Shown here: one piece after another, positions 38,901 to 53,287 of the stretch
How positions within the stretch are numbered: the first letter of the stretch is position 1
Layout of the letters: each line of letters begins with the position of its first letter
Source of the DNA: Plasmodium brasilianum
Lineage: Eukaryota > Apicomplexa > Aconoidasida > Haemosporida > Plasmodiidae
Reading direction: 5' to 3'
Assembly: GCF_023973825.1 (NCBI RefSeq)
Contig: NC_090121.1
Span: 2,324,871 to 2,388,870, forward strand
DNA: 64,000 bases
The notes under the pieces: model-generated
Seen by the model: only the letters and a program-made list of their open reading frames with translations
Told to the model about the DNA's origin: nothing
Database searches by the model: none
Made by a program: the position numbers and the translations under genes

Positions 38901-41900
38901 AAAGTTATGCGTGTATATTTGTTGAAATGTTCTTATTTACATATATTATATTGATTAATTTCTGATAAATACTGTATATCCTAACAAGGTTAATCTTGTA
39001 TAATAATATTAATATTGTCTACATATTTTATATGTATATGCTTTTACGTTTTTTGTATCCCTTCTTCACAATACGTAAATTTCAATAAAATATTTATGCA
39101 TTAATTTCATTTTGTCTTTTTTTATCAACTTAAAAATTTTTATTAGCTTCTTTTTATAAGAATACACTAGAGTTCTCTCTGAATCATAGTCATATATATA
39201 ATATTTTGTTCGTAATATTATAACTAAAAAATTTATTCTCACATTTTTTTGTTTCTGTATATTTTAAAAATACACTAGAATTAACTTATTGAAAACTATT
39301 TATGAAGAAATATATTTATTAATGAAATTTAACAAATTGAAATTTTGTGCATTATTATACATTATATAATACCTGCTATCAGAGAAACATATCAGATCAT
39401 GTTCAGAATAATTTATTGGTATTTATTCATTTTTCTTATTATGATATTTCAAAATATTTACTTTTTTTTTATTGAATACAACAGAAAAGTCTATATAAAG
39501 TAAACTACCTTTAAAAATATTACATATAAGTAAATTCAACACTGCTACAATGGTAATTTTATGTAATTAAATTAGAAAGACAAAGAAGTGCTTCCTCTTT
39601 TTAGTTAGATTAATTTATAATTTTAGAAGAATGATAAAATAGAAAAACACTGCAATAAAGGTTAACGTAATAATTGAACATAATGATGTAAATTTATGTC
39701 CTAAGTTATTATAGGGTGCTTTTTCTTGTGATAATATACACGTAATTCAGAAATTTATAGTAGATTAATTTAGCTAAATAGGATATTTTTAAAACAATGT
39801 AATTTTTCAATTAGCCATATGAGTTTTATTAGTGCCATATTTATTTTTAAAGTTTTGGAATTGCGCATGAAAATTATTGTCTTTTTTATAATACATTTTT
39901 ATATATGGTAATATAATTAAAAACATGTTTAAACATAGATACATTGATTTATATATGAATATAAGAATAAATATTTTTTAGAAATAATGAGCATGTAAAT
40001 TTTATTAAAAATATAAAAAAGGGAAATATTCTAAACAGATTTTCCTTTTTGAAATGGAAAATATATTGTTATATATAAATATATTATAGTTATAACCATA
40101 TAAACGATATATTACATTCTTTAAAAATTTATCATTTATATGAATACATTATTCTTTGCGCTTATATTACTATATAGATAACATAAGTATAAAATAATAT
40201 TTTGAAATTTAATATTATTTTACATTTAAGTAATTTTATGAGAATGTAATAAATATTAATAATATTTTTTATTAGAAATAAAAAATATGTAAAATTCATT
40301 GATATATATAATAACACAATTCACTTGTTTAATATATATTTAAGGAGACTATTAGATGTTCAAAAAGAAAGTGAATATATTTGTATATGATTTTTAGATC
40401 TAAAAAAAATAATTAATTTAGCGAATGCAAATATACTTTTTAGAATAAAAGATTAAATATATGTTTAATGAAAATGAATGTTGTTCAAATATAAAAGATT
40501 CATAAGTAAATTTTTCGTAACATTCTAATATAAAATACCCTTATATTACATAATTTATTTTATAAGTTATATGTATATTATTATGAATACTTAAATTCTT
40601 TTAAAATATATTTTATAGAGAAACATTAGCTGTATGTATAAATGTGAGGCGACCAAATTATGAGAAAACGCCAAAAATACTTTATAAGTACCTTCATATA
40701 TATTGTCACTGATGTTTTATATATATTATAACAATACAAATGAAATAATGTTATTTTTTGTAAGTATAGTTTTTTGGTCTGTAATTTAATAAAGTATATT
40801 AGATTTATCAATGTTTATTTATAGTTTTATCTATTTTCATAGACGTCATAACTATTTAAGAATAACAATACAATGTTATATCCAAGACGATTACAATAAT
40901 TGTATGCACATATTATTTTTATAATTTTCATTTTATCAGATATGAAATTTAAAAATAGAAATATTGGTGTATAATATATATTTGTTATTAAAATTATTCT
41001 TTATAATATATTATTAATATAATTATGTCGATTTATTATACTTCATCTATGAAACTTACTCCAACTGCAGTATTTTTAGGATAATAAATAAAAAATAATA
41101 TATTGTTTCTAGTATTATAAATAGAAAAATTATTAAATCACCTACTCTTGTATATTATATTGTTATTCTTTCTAATACTCTGTGTATATATTGTGTTATG
41201 CTTATTATTTGTGAATTTATTTAATATGATATATTTTTAAATTAGTGATATTGTACATAATATTTCTACAAAATTATTATATTTAATCTCTTCGTCCTTT
41301 TTATTAATATATTAATATTTTTTTTAAATACATATAATTAATTAAAAAGAAAATTAAGAAATAAAGTAAATAAATCTATTGATATTTTATTCTGAAGTAA
41401 TAGAATGAATTTAACTTAATTAAAATGTATAAGCTTCCAAAAATATGATACTAGAATAAAATGTAAATTTTTATTTGCTTTTAGAATGAGTATTTCTTTA
41501 TATGTTTTGTATTTCCATGTACATTTGCCTTTTTTTAAAAAATTATATTCAATAAAATATTTATGTACTTACAGACGAAATAATATATTTGTTATAATTA
41601 ACATAACGTATTTTTTTATTACTATAATTATTATATTATAATAATATTATTTATTAAATTACTAGTTTTAACAAAGTAAAATGTTTACAAAATTACAATT
41701 ATTAATATGATAATAATCATAACATTTGTAATAATTTTATTAATGTATAGAACTATATATATATATATATTTTCGACAAACTGTATTGTAGATAAACTTA
41801 ACATTTATATATAGTAAAAAATAACATATTTATTTCTTAGTTTATTTTGAAAATTATTAGTAAAATAACCATTTAATTAATAACTTAGTTTAAATAAGGA

Positions 41901-42123
41901 AATTATAATTTTTACATAATAATGAAACAATTAGAATTATTTTATTTTAATGAAAGTAATTTTACATTTTACATCTGATAAAATAAAAATAGTTTTATAC
42001 ATTTTACTATGTATTTACGGAGTAATAACAAAAATATAACTTTAACTAAATGTAACATCATTTATCTTCATAAGCATATCATTTTAATTTTAGCAACTTG
42101 ATAACATAATTTAAAAAGTTTAA
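35966..42123. other. Intergenic, conserved STP1 upstream flank to about 37.9 kb
   Basis: No gene seen in about 6 kb. Blocks at about 37150-37215, 37530-37650 and 37790-37910 align by eye with 62160-62215, 62540-62650 and 62800-62905, each at the same distance from the two STP1 starts (offset about 25.0 kb). This supports duplication of STP1 with at least 1.9 kb of upstream DNA. Beyond about 38 kb nothing is recognised apart from AT-rich low-complexity DNA and a TA run at 41754-41771. Confidence 0.5.
41754..41771. repeat. (TA)9 microsatellite
   Basis: A pure TA dinucleotide run about 350 bases upstream of the fam gene starting at 42124. Confidence 0.85.
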
Positions 42124-43018
42124 ATGATGAAACAAAAAATAAAATTACATATTATTATTAAAATTTCTATGTTTCTCTTTTTAACTTGGATATGTCATTT
42201 TAGCAATAATTTGGTACTGTTATTTAATTTAATGACATTTGTTTCAATTACATTTATAGTTCCTGTTATTTTTGTTAATACTGTTATTTTAGTATTATAT
42301 TGTTTATTATTCTGAATAATAAATACTAATTTTTCTCCTTTAGAGTACATTTAGCAAGACCCTTGATAAAAATTTCTATCTTGTTAAAAAATTAGCTACA
42401 AGAAATTACCGATCACTAGTAAAATATAAGCAAGATAATTTAAATAATGCATGTTTAAAAGAAAATTTTCCAAATAATGGAGTGAATGAAAAAAATGATA
42501 TATATAGTAATAAAAGGGGGACCAAAATAAAAAGAAAACAATCAAATAGAAGTTTGTTAAATAAGGCACAATACTATACAGAAGTTGTTGATTATAATAA
42601 TGGAATGTTTGATGGAAAACATTTCCATTTTGAAAAAAAATGGATTAAAAAAAGGAATTATGAAGATTTTAATGAAAAAAACAGGAAATTATGTGATATA
42701 GCTTTAAAAAAAATAAAATTTAAAAATTACGGTTTTGGATTTGCGCTATTTTTAATTTTTGTATTGTTAGGAGTAGGAATACCCGTGTCACCAGCTTTAC
42801 CGTTTTTAAATGTTGAATGGGAAACGATCAAAAAGACTGCAGTAGGTTTATTTTTCCATAATGTTGCTCAGAAATTAGCAGACTTTATAAAAATGGATCT
42901 TTATGTTGTACTTTATAGCATCCTTATCGTCGTATTATCGGTTATACTTATAGTAGGTATTTATAAGATCTTAAGAAATAATGAAAAATATAACAAACTT
43001 AAGTTAATGACTGAGTAA
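42124..43018 (+). CDS. fam-m/fam-l-type exported protein (2 exons, 254 aa)
   Basis: Exon 1 is 42124-42213 (MMKQKIKLH.., 30 codons; a second ATG at 42127 would give the usual 29), the donor is GTACTG, and exon 2 is 42344-43018. The PEXEL-like motif RSLVK is followed by YKQD. The central block NKAQYYTEVVDYNN, then KHFHFEKKWIKKR and ALKKIKF, is the most strongly conserved part of one of the two P. malariae families (probably fam-m). Membrane segments lie at about 160-182 and 216-239, and the protein ends ILRNNEKYNKLKLMTE, a characteristic tail. It differs clearly from the other three fam genes in the window, which lack the NKAQYYTEV block. The frame is open and looks intact. Presumably exported; molecular function unknown. 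Confidence 0.92.
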
Positions 43019-45556
43019 AACAAATAATATTGAATGTATATGTTTTATTGACAAAATTATTAATGTGATGTTATATCTTTGATATTTTTGGTAATATATT
43101 CTTCATAAAAGTAACTGTTCTTGTTATAATTTCATAAATATTCATGCGTATACTTGAAATCTTTGAAGTATCATAGTGAATATTTTAGCTTAATTTATTA
43201 GTGAATTAGAATATTTTAATGTTTTACAATATGATATTTAATGCATAAATTAGTCTTAATTAAATATATTTGATACATCATATTATTTGTGTATATATAT
43301 GAATTTTCATGAAAATTATATCTTTGTGCTATAAAATGTATAAATAATATCACGATGTATATATTGTTATGGATTTCCTGTGATAATTTATTTTTTAACT
43401 AATAAGTGATGTTTCTATATTATGTCTTGTTCTCATTTAAACTTATTACTTGTTCCTATTATTAAGAAAATACCTTGTTATATTCAAGTTAGGTGTAAAA
43501 GTGATCTCTCTTGTATTTTATGAAAGCAATTAGATATATTTAGTTATAATGATATATATATATATAATTTTAATTTATGATAAAAATTAACATTTATTTT
43601 GTATTATGAGTATTATGTAAGTTATTTTATTGAAAATGACAATTGTAAAAACATTTATAACAGATTCACAGTTTTTTTTGCATTGTATAAATTTGAATTA
43701 ATAATTATATAATGAAAAAATAGGAATTTGGAATATTTATTATTCATAATTGTTCTATAAATTTAGATTATAAATAATTGGAATTGAATATAAAGTTAAA
43801 AACATTTATTATTTTATTATTATGCTTAAATATTTTATTAATTCTATAATGAAAAAATTAATTATATATATACTTAATTACAACTTAATACATAAATATA
43901 ATACTTATGGTTTTATTTTTTACGTATTTTAAATATTATATTAATAGATCAAATTTAATAATATATCAAAAGATAATATGTACAAACCTTTTTTTTCATC
44001 TACATATAATAGTGAATTTCTAAAAATGTGATATATATTTTGCAAATATTTAAGTAGGTATTAGGGAAAATTTAACCAAATATATATTTTATTCAATCGT
44101 TTCATCGTGTGTTCGTATTTATTTATGTACTTTAAGATATATTTTGTTGTTATCTATAAATGTGTTAAGTAATATTTTCATCTTATTTTAGAATTATACA
44201 AAAATACATGGAGTTTATACTTACTATTTGTAATTCTTTTATATTTATGATGCTCATTTTTTTAAATAAAATAAATGAGAAAACATACAAATTTTTTTTT
44301 ATATATTATTCTTAAATAAGGATTTAAATTTTAATTTGGTGTTCAAGTTATTCATTATATATTGCTTTGATATTTTGATATAATCTTTGTTTTAGTAGTA
44401 GCTCTATGTAGAAAATTATTAATTGTGCGTATTACTACGCTGTTAATGGATAAGAATTTACTTTATTTGTAGTTTAACTACTATCATTGAATAACTGTTG
44501 ATGTTATTCTATTTTTAAAAATTTCCTAAAATTTTTTGGTAAATAAATTGATTAATAAAAAATATATATAATTAAATTATAATGAATTTCACAAAATATA
44601 TATAAGAAACAATAATGCTATGACTACAATATATTTAATGCTAGAACTACAAATTTTTTCGTTTTATTAAATGAATATCATTTCTAAATATATATCCTTA
44701 ATTAAAGAAAAGAAATTATGTTAAGAATTTGAAAATATTTCATTTGAAAATAATTGAATTAAGTTTAATTATGAATAATTATTTTTAGATTTTATTATGA
44801 AGTAAAAAAAAACTGTAATTTATTTATCTTAAATATATATATTCTCTCAGATTTTGTTTTATTATAAAATATAGTCTTATTAAATATTTTATGTTCTTTT
44901 AAACAATGAACTTATAATTACCATAATACAAAATGCTTTACAGTACATAAATATTTTCAACTGTTATTATTATTAGATTATTACAATAATTAATTTTATA
45001 TATCAATAATAAACCGTTTTACATAAGCATAATGTTTATTAAATTAGTGTTACTAATATAAAAACATGTTGAAATTAGTTACTATTTTCTGAATATAAAA
45101 GATAGTAGATTACATATATTATATACATTCTATATGGTATACCTTCTATATCCTATATATTGTGTATTCTATATAAAATCAGTATTTAAATATATCAGAA
45201 AATTCTATATTCTTTATTTTTAATAGGATTAATAGAGAAGTTATTTAAATTTTATATTAAACAATTTAATTATATATTTGGAATAATTATGAATTATTTC
45301 AAATTATTTTAATTTAATGGAAATTATTATTTTCAAAACAAAATTAAAATAAAAATTGTATGACATGTTTTTAAATTTATTGTTTTTTGTTTCTGTTGTA
45401 TAATACATTATACTTATATATATTTTAATAAGTCTTTGCGAACATTTATGAAAAAAAGGAATAAAAATAAATATAATGTGAATCATCATTAAAAATATAT
45501 AATATTATTTTTAATTTTTCCCTTAATGTATTATTACAATATTAATAATCTATATA
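43019..45556. other. Intergenic with conserved fam 5' flank
   Basis: No gene seen. The block at about 44368-44435 matches DNA at 14250-14315 and 7272-7345, and the stretch at about 45070-45210 matches about 8036-8140. These are the upstream flank of the next fam gene. The antisense 61-codon ORF at 45304-45489 falls in this flank and has no supporting features. Confidence 0.45.
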
Positions 45557-46575
45557 ATGGAACAAAAAATTAAGTTCCCTTTTTTTATTAAGATATTTAC
45601 ATTTATTGTTCTAAGCTGGATATATCATTATTACAGCGATGTGGTATGATAATGTGATATATAAATATATTTATAATTTATATTTTTTGTGCTATATTAT
45701 TATAAATATTCTTTCTCATTATGTAATTACAAAATCCTTTTAATAATAAACGTTTATTTTCGCTTTATTAGATTTATCTTGGAGAATTGTTTTATAAGAA
45801 AAATTTTGATAAAAAATTAGAAAGAACAACTCAACGAACACTAGCAAAATATAATCAGGATAAAATTACATGTAATATAATGTTAAAAGAAGAGATACCA
45901 AGTAATGAAAGACTCGAAGAAAAAGACATAGTTAATAATGAAAAAGGGGGAACTGGATGTAAGAATCATTCTTATGTAAGTTTAACAAAGAATACTAAAC
46001 GTTATAAACAATCTAAAAAAAACAATTCTGGTATATTTGAAACCAAAAAATATTCCTGTTTCGAAAAAAAAATATTTAAAGAACTTGATTATATAGATTA
46101 TCTTAAAAATAATAGAACAATTAATAATAAGGTTTACAAAAAAATAATGTGTAAAAAGTACGGTTTAGGAATTGCTATACCTATAGTATTGGTTTTGTTT
46201 TTATTAACAGTGTTCATAGTAGATCTAGCATTGGGTTTGTTACCAGGAAGTAATGGGGGATTGTGGTATGAATTAGGGTTGTGGGAACCTTTAGCAAATT
46301 TGGCAAAAAATGAAAGTGAATGGTTGTATACATTTTTAACTTCAGTGAGATCTAAGTTACCAAAAAGTTTTACAGATTGTGGGAACTGGATTTCCTCTGG
46401 AGCATCAGGAGGTGTTAGTCATACTTGTAGTGAGGTGTGTACGTTAAATAATTTATTTGGTTATGTAGTATATTTTATACCTTTTATTATATTAGGTCTC
46501 ACATTTATTATAAAGGTTGTTTACTACCATAAAAAAGTTAAGAAATACCAAAAAATTAAATTAAGGAAAAAGTAA
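45557..46575 (+). CDS. fam-l-type exported protein (2 exons, 296 aa)
   Basis: Exon 1 is 45557-45643 (29 codons, MEQKIKFPFF..), the donor is GTATGA, and exon 2 is 45772-46575. A PEXEL-like RTLAK followed by YNQD lies near the start of exon 2. Then come a Lys/Asn/Gly segment, the family block KYSCFEKKIFKELDYIDYLK with NNRTINNKVYKK, a membrane segment at about 160-182 (IAIPIVLVLFLLTVFIVDLA), a 75-residue loop and a second membrane segment at about 258-281 with a basic tail. The loop contains four cysteines (DCGNW, HTCSEVCTL), more than the two related genes at 15-19 kb have in theirs, so disulfides are possible if it is lumenal (inference). The frame is open and looks intact. This gene is the clearest fam-l-like member in the window. 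Confidence 0.92.
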
Positions 46576-49500
46576 AATGATTAGTAAGTTATATGTTCTT
46601 TTCTCTAAATAAGTCGACAATGTGCACAAATATCTGTAATATCGTTTGTTATATTCCTATTAAGAATATTCATAATTGCTTAAATTTTAGAATTTTACGT
46701 ACAGGTACGTGGTCTTTTTGATAGAAATCAGGAAAAATATATGTTCTTAGTTTATTTGACAGTTTGAATGTATTAACACTTTTGAATTTGAATTATGAAG
46801 TATTATTATAGCAAGACTATAATATATAACATCATATACAAAATTTTTTATTTTAATAGATTTTCATGATAAATATATCTAAGTGCATTAAAATAAATAT
46901 ATTGTAGCAAATTCATATAATTTTAATGAAGTGTGATAATTTATACTTGGTATAAAAATTGTTTCTTTCTTTTTTTTTTTTATGATGTTTTGGTTTAATA
47001 TTCTTTTTTATTTTTTTATTCAGAAAAATTTATTATTAGTTTTAAGTTAACAATAAGTTTGTCATGTTTTGTATTCAATAAATGAGAGTGTACATGTTTT
47101 GTTACACAGATATATGCATTAATAACTTTTTTTTTATTAAAAAAATAAATTAATAAAGAAACCATATAATAAGTTTTACAAGAAGTATGCTATAAAATAT
47201 AATTACTGTAAAAAACATTTTAATATAATTATAATTTTTGTGCATGATAAGATTTTGATATTATAAATATATAATAAAAAAAATATATATTTATATTGAT
47301 AATTAATAATTAAGAAATGATGGATTCTATATATTTACAATTTAATAAAGAGTTAAAAGAATTAACTATTTTGTTATTTAAAACTTTTTGGAGATAATTA
47401 AAATTTGGTAAGCTGAATTATATATATATTATAATGAAATTTTATAAATAAACCATTTATTTTTTATATTATTCAAAGTTTAATTTAATGACTTAATTGT
47501 AAATTTATATAGATAAATATTTCTATAAGTTTTTTATTTCTTTATATAGAATAGTAAAATTTTACATATGTATATATCTATAAAACCACATATGATGATA
47601 AGGGGTTATGAACAAATATTTTTTTTTCTATAATTATATAATAATATGTAGGTAATATTTAGACAAATATTTCTTATTTCGCATGTCCTAATATATTTAA
47701 AATAAATACTTTATATCGTTTCAAAAAAATATAACAAAAATATTGTTTCTATTGTCAGTAATTCTTAATTGTAAGGCTCATTTCCTAGAGTAAAAATAAA
47801 TCTTTTTTTATTGTTAATTCATGAATACTCAGAATAGCTTTTGTTGAATATATAAGTTTTAAAATGGTCTATTTATAAAAATACTCGATTTTTTGAAAAG
47901 AATTTTAGTTAAATATGTGTAATGTTCATAGTTCTGCTATTATATTTCATAGTTAAATTTAACGTAAAAAATTTTTTTATTATATTTTCAACAGAAAATG
48001 ATAATATAATATTATTATGTTTTTCAGTTATTATAGTTACATGCTCTTTAAAAATTATTGTTCTATAAATTAAATAACGTTTGCATTTTTCTTCTGTGTA
48101 TAATTATATATGGGACATGGAGAATATGATACTAGTTTATATGGACAAATGTAGATAATGAAAATATTGTTATCAAAAATTTTAACAAAAAATGGTAAGA
48201 TATTTTTTTTGTTGTTCATATTATTTATTACTATATTTTATTAAAACATATCTTTACACGTATATAACATGTATATATGCATGTAAAATAATTATATTAC
48301 GATAATATTTTTTTATTTTTTTTTTTGCATTTCCATATACAATTCATATAAATATTATTCTGTAAAAAAATCAATTATATTTCATCTGATATTCGTTGAA
48401 TTATAGAATGTCTAAAGATTAAAGTTGTCTACTTATGTATTTATGTGAAATTAGGAAAGCTTTTTAATTATATAAAAGTTATTGAGATTTTTGATTTCAT
48501 ATGTATTATATTATAACTATTGTGATATTAATATTTATATAATTATTAGTGAGGTAAAATATACAATTGAAAAGTTATATATTTTTCATTTTTCCTTTAA
48601 ACTATTTATTTTTATAAAAATCTTTGTAGTATATATTATAACTATTCAAAATTTTTTATATAAATTATGAATAATTTAGAAAATAACGATTTAATAAATG
48701 TAGTTAAAATTTAGTTATTTAAAAAATACATATATGTTAAATAGATGTAAATATGATAATTAAAAAGAAATGTAGGAGATCTAAAACTTTTCATTTTTTT
48801 AATAACTAATAATTATTACTCTATGATAAAATATATGTGTCTTAGAGAATATATACGAAGTCATTTTTGTAAAAAGTGTTTCATAGATTTTGTTTGAATT
48901 AATGAATATATAATATTTTAAATAATATAATAATAATATTGTGTGTATAATACTTAATCTGGTGATATTATATTATATTTGATTATTATTATTGTTATAA
49001 CGTATGTATTATTTTCAAGTTATATACAAATTTAAAAAATTATTATATTTATATTATAAGAATAAGGAAGTAGTTTAATAAATATATTTAGAGCGCATCA
49101 TTGGATAACATATATTAATATGTCATATAATTGTTATGAATTCATTTGAAGTATTTTTTAATTTATGTAATATTATAATACGTATTTTAAAAGATATTAC
49201 TTCACTTTAAAAAAAGAAAAATAAAATACAATCAAGAAAATATCATAAAATATATTTATTATGACAAAAAAAAAAAAATTGAAATAATTAAAATTTTCTT
49301 GTTTTTAATTAGAAAAAATATATAATTTATAGAAATAAACATATAAATAGGCAAAAACTAAGTGTATAGTTGATAAAGCATTATATGATTAGTTGGTTCT
49401 TATCGGATAAACAATTTAATGCGTATGTAATAATTTGTTTTATATGGTATGATATGTTGATAGATATATGAAATATTGTAATATGGCTTTTAAATTAATT

Positions 49501-50158
49501 ATTAATAAATTAAAATAATTTTTATTTATTCACTTAATAAAATAATAAACTACTATACAAAAATAAAAAATAAAAATATATTTCTTACAGTTGTTATAGT
49601 TTTATAATTATCAATTATTTTTCTTATATATAACTGTAAATTTGAGAGGAGGCACTACGATACGTTGGGAAAAAAATATATCTTATCCTTATCAGTTTTA
49701 TCAGTTATATAATAAGAATTTTCTACGAATATTGGATGTGTTTTTGTTTATTTTTTATATTTTCCTAGTTCTTTTTTGAGTTTTCTTTAATTTATTTCTT
49801 TAATTCGTTAAGTGGATTGAATAATTATTTTTTTTTTTTGTGTTTGTATGTTTCCATTCTATATTTACACTTGTATATTTTTTTTAATTTTTTTCTTAAC
49901 TTTTTATAAATATTTACGCGTATATGTGAGTAATTAATATATACTACTTATGTACATGTATTTCTAAGAAGTTTACTTTTATATTTCTTCCTTTTACTTA
50001 ATTTATATACTTCCATCTTTTAACTTACCTTTATACTTTTCCCATTTATGCACCTTTTTCCCTTTATTTTTTCTTGAAGTTAACGTTCAAAAAATTATAA
50101 TTAAAAAGAATAAAATTAAATTTTATATAAATTAACTTGCATATAAATTTAAAAAAAC
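46576..50158. other. Intergenic, fam 3' block then nothing recognised
   Basis: A block at 46702-46770 resembles 19402-19475 at a similar distance after the fam gene ending at 19297. Beyond it no gene is seen. The 62-codon ORF at 48482-48670 is hydrophobic and low in complexity. Confidence 0.5.
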
Positions 50159-50317
50159 ATGAAATATTATAATTCCCATTTTTACATGAAAAATCATAGA
50201 ACCGTAAAAAGCGTGTTGAGCTGCTATAAGAATTGTTGTAATATATGTAAATATAATTCTGAACATGAAGTAGTTTTATGTTTTTGTTATATTAGTCGTT
50301 GTAACATTAATTGGTAG
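50159..50317 (+). other. Small cysteine-rich ORF, unproven
   Basis: A 52-codon ATG-to-TAG frame with seven cysteines clustered in its second half (SCYKNCCNICK then LCFCYISRC). There is no signal peptide and no recognised family. It sits in a stretch (about 50.1-51.3 kb) that looks less AT-extreme than its surroundings. It could be a chance frame, a fragment of an old exon or a small gene. There is no splice evidence, and TGT/TGC frames are easily produced by T-rich DNA. Confidence 0.2.
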
Positions 50318-53287
50318 ACTGCATGAAAAAGTTTTAGTAAAATATAAAAAGAGGAATGGAAAGAATTAAAATATTGCATGGAAAGAGTGGTAATATGCTT
50401 ATAATGAATAGTGCAGTTCCTTTTTTTTGGCAACATATTTCTGTTTGAGTGACCTTAATCTATGTAAAAGAAAGTTAATCTGAAAAAGAGTAAATGGAGA
50501 AATAGGAAAACGATAGCTGAGATATCATACGAAAGCAAAACCATAACAAATGATATCAGGAAACATGAAAAAAGAAAAAATAATAACATATTGTATAATT
50601 AAGGATGTTAGAAAATATATGAGTGTAAAATACATTTTAAAATATTATTTTTTTGTTTACTTTGTTTTCCATGATTAGCCAATTAAAAATTTGTTGTTGT
50701 AAAAAAGGAAAGTGGATATAAATATAAATGTATAATGTAAAAGAAACAAGAAAAAAAAACATAAAAATAACAGGAGGGTTAACTGTTTACAACATTTTTT
50801 TATTTTATATTATGTGCACTTAGTTCGTTTGCGAAGGCCAATAACTGAAAAAATAAATTTTTAATTATATAGTCCTCTGTGGTTTGGGATTATAAAAAAT
50901 AGATTTTATTAAAAATATATTTATGTGTCACATATAATGCTACCTCATGTATAAATATGTTCACATATATATGTGTATATATATGCATGCAGTGGATAAT
51001 ATTAGGTGTCCATTCATATGTTTCCATATATATACCTTCATAAATTTCATAAAATGCATATTTATTTTACTATATATGAAAATACTTTAAATTATTTGAT
51101 AATATTTTTAATAATGTATATGAAAGTTAGTACCCCTAGAAAGAGAGAACATAATAAAATTAGAACAAATAAGCCAAATAAAATGCATTTCATGTGGCGC
51201 GCTTTATTTTTTGCGCCTTACGATATCATTTCAGCAATTTCTTATTACAATTAAATTTTATGCATATATGTATAAATTTTTTTTTATGTTAGTGTCCCCA
51301 TAAAAAGAATACTCTTGTAGATAAGCTAATGTGTGCGTAGATCACATAAAAACAATATATAACTTATAACATATTTATCTTCGGATGATCATTTCATGTA
51401 GTTAAATGAAAAACATTGCGGATACTTTTACATGAATGCTGGTGTATTTTCAAAAAATCGTATTATTCATGACTTAACGCTTATGTAAGCATATAGAGAG
51501 CTCTCTGTTAATGTTTTCTTGTTTAAATCTTATATATTTAATATATAAATGAAAGCAACCTTTGCAGCACTAAAATTATTTCTTTATAAAAATTAAATTA
51601 AGTACATATCAAATTTTTTGAACTAAGTAAATAATTTTTATAGATTAATTCTGGTTAAAATATATTAAGTCAATATTAAATAAATGAAGTTGTAAGATAA
51701 CATTACTTTATTACTTTTATATTTTATTTTTGTTATGTGTCACAGTACGCGGTTGACAATGTATGTAAATATATATTTTAATAAATAATTACGGTTAAAA
51801 TAAAAACAATAATTAACAATTATAACAGACTAAATTTTGCTTTTATTTTAATTAGATGTATAAATGATGTTTTCCAAACTTTGTTTTTACTAAATCTATG
51901 GTTACTGTAAAGAAATGATAATTTAAAATAAAATTTGGTACCTCTTTATTATTAAAATTATTTCATTTATCCTTTCTATATGAATATTTCAGTGTTTGAA
52001 TAATTTTCTATAATTTCAATATTACATATCTTTTTGTTTATTATTTTGAACTCAATATTAAGTATAGTGCAAAATATGTTATATATTGTTAATAACTAGA
52101 ATTCGAATTTAGCGTAAAATACAAATACATATGTAACTATGTACAATAAAAAAATGAGTGCGTACATGAAATTTAGAATTAACAAATTATCATGGTGCCT
52201 AAAAATTTCGTATGATGAGAAATGAAATTTTCTTTTTCTAAATTATTATTCTTATTTGAATGTATAAATAATAAATTGTGTAGATAATATAGAAATGGAT
52301 TCTAACTGGAAACTCAATAAAATAAGAATTACATTTCTATTTCTCAGATTCTATAAACATAAACATAAACATGTTACTTCTATTATATTTATGGGAATAT
52401 TTGTTGTATTTTTCTTTTTATATGGAGAAAATAAAAACTAAACACAGGCATTTAAATACTATTTGTTATTATTAAAATTTACTTTATCAAAAAATTTATA
52501 ATGTAGTAATACTATTTTTATTATTTATCATATACCAATTTTTTTAATCATATGTATGTTATGTATAGAATAAGGTATTAATGCAGTAAAAAAACAATAA
52601 GAATAATGTTAAAGCAGAACATATTTATGAATTATAAAATAATGGTTAGGATTTTTCCCATTTGAATTCAATTAAAATTAGAATTCATCTACCTTAGGGC
52701 CAATCATAAATACCCTATCAACAATATCACATATAATATATATAAATAGAAGAAAAAAAACGTTAAAACTGTTACATAATGTGTAACATTTTTAGTTATA
52801 TTAAATTGAAAGTGGACAAATAATAAAAATTTTGAATAAAGTTATAAAGAAAAAGTAGATATATACTTTATATTTTGATTAATGTTTTTATTCCAAGATT
52901 TTACATTTTTTATTTATATAATATTATTATTGGTGTTGTTTCTAATGTTGTTTTTTCTTCTGTAATACTAAGAAAATAAACGCTACCTCATATTGTTATA
53001 TAAGTATATCCACTTTTTCTTTAGCATCTTGTATTATAAGCTTAAGTTTTAAAATTATTTATATTTCATTCTAAGGGGAATCTCGTTTAAAGGGAATATT
53101 ATACTACTAATTTTAAAAATATCATCGTATGTATTTATCTTTTTTTTTGAATAATTTTTATAGACATATATTAATTTCTTTATTTATCGTTTATATAGCT
53201 TTTTAATGAATTTGTACATAAGTGTAACATATATATCACTAAGTATTTTATTTTCTATTGAAAATAATATAAACTGTTAATTTTGCA
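50318..53287. other. Intergenic before the PIR gene's 3' end
   Basis: No gene called. The ORF at 51006-51254 (82 codons) overlaps a small inverted repeat (GGCGC at 51196-51200 with GCGCC at 51213-51217, loop 12). At 51684-51790 a frame with an early stop encodes a signal-peptide-like stretch (LLLLYFIFVMCHS) similar to the one at 25.6 kb. Neither can be tied to a gene. Confidence 0.45.

Noticed and set aside
51006..51254. 82-codon ORF in the gap before the PIR gene
   Set aside because: The most protein-like of the orphan ORFs, but it has no signal peptide, no splice partner and no recognised family.
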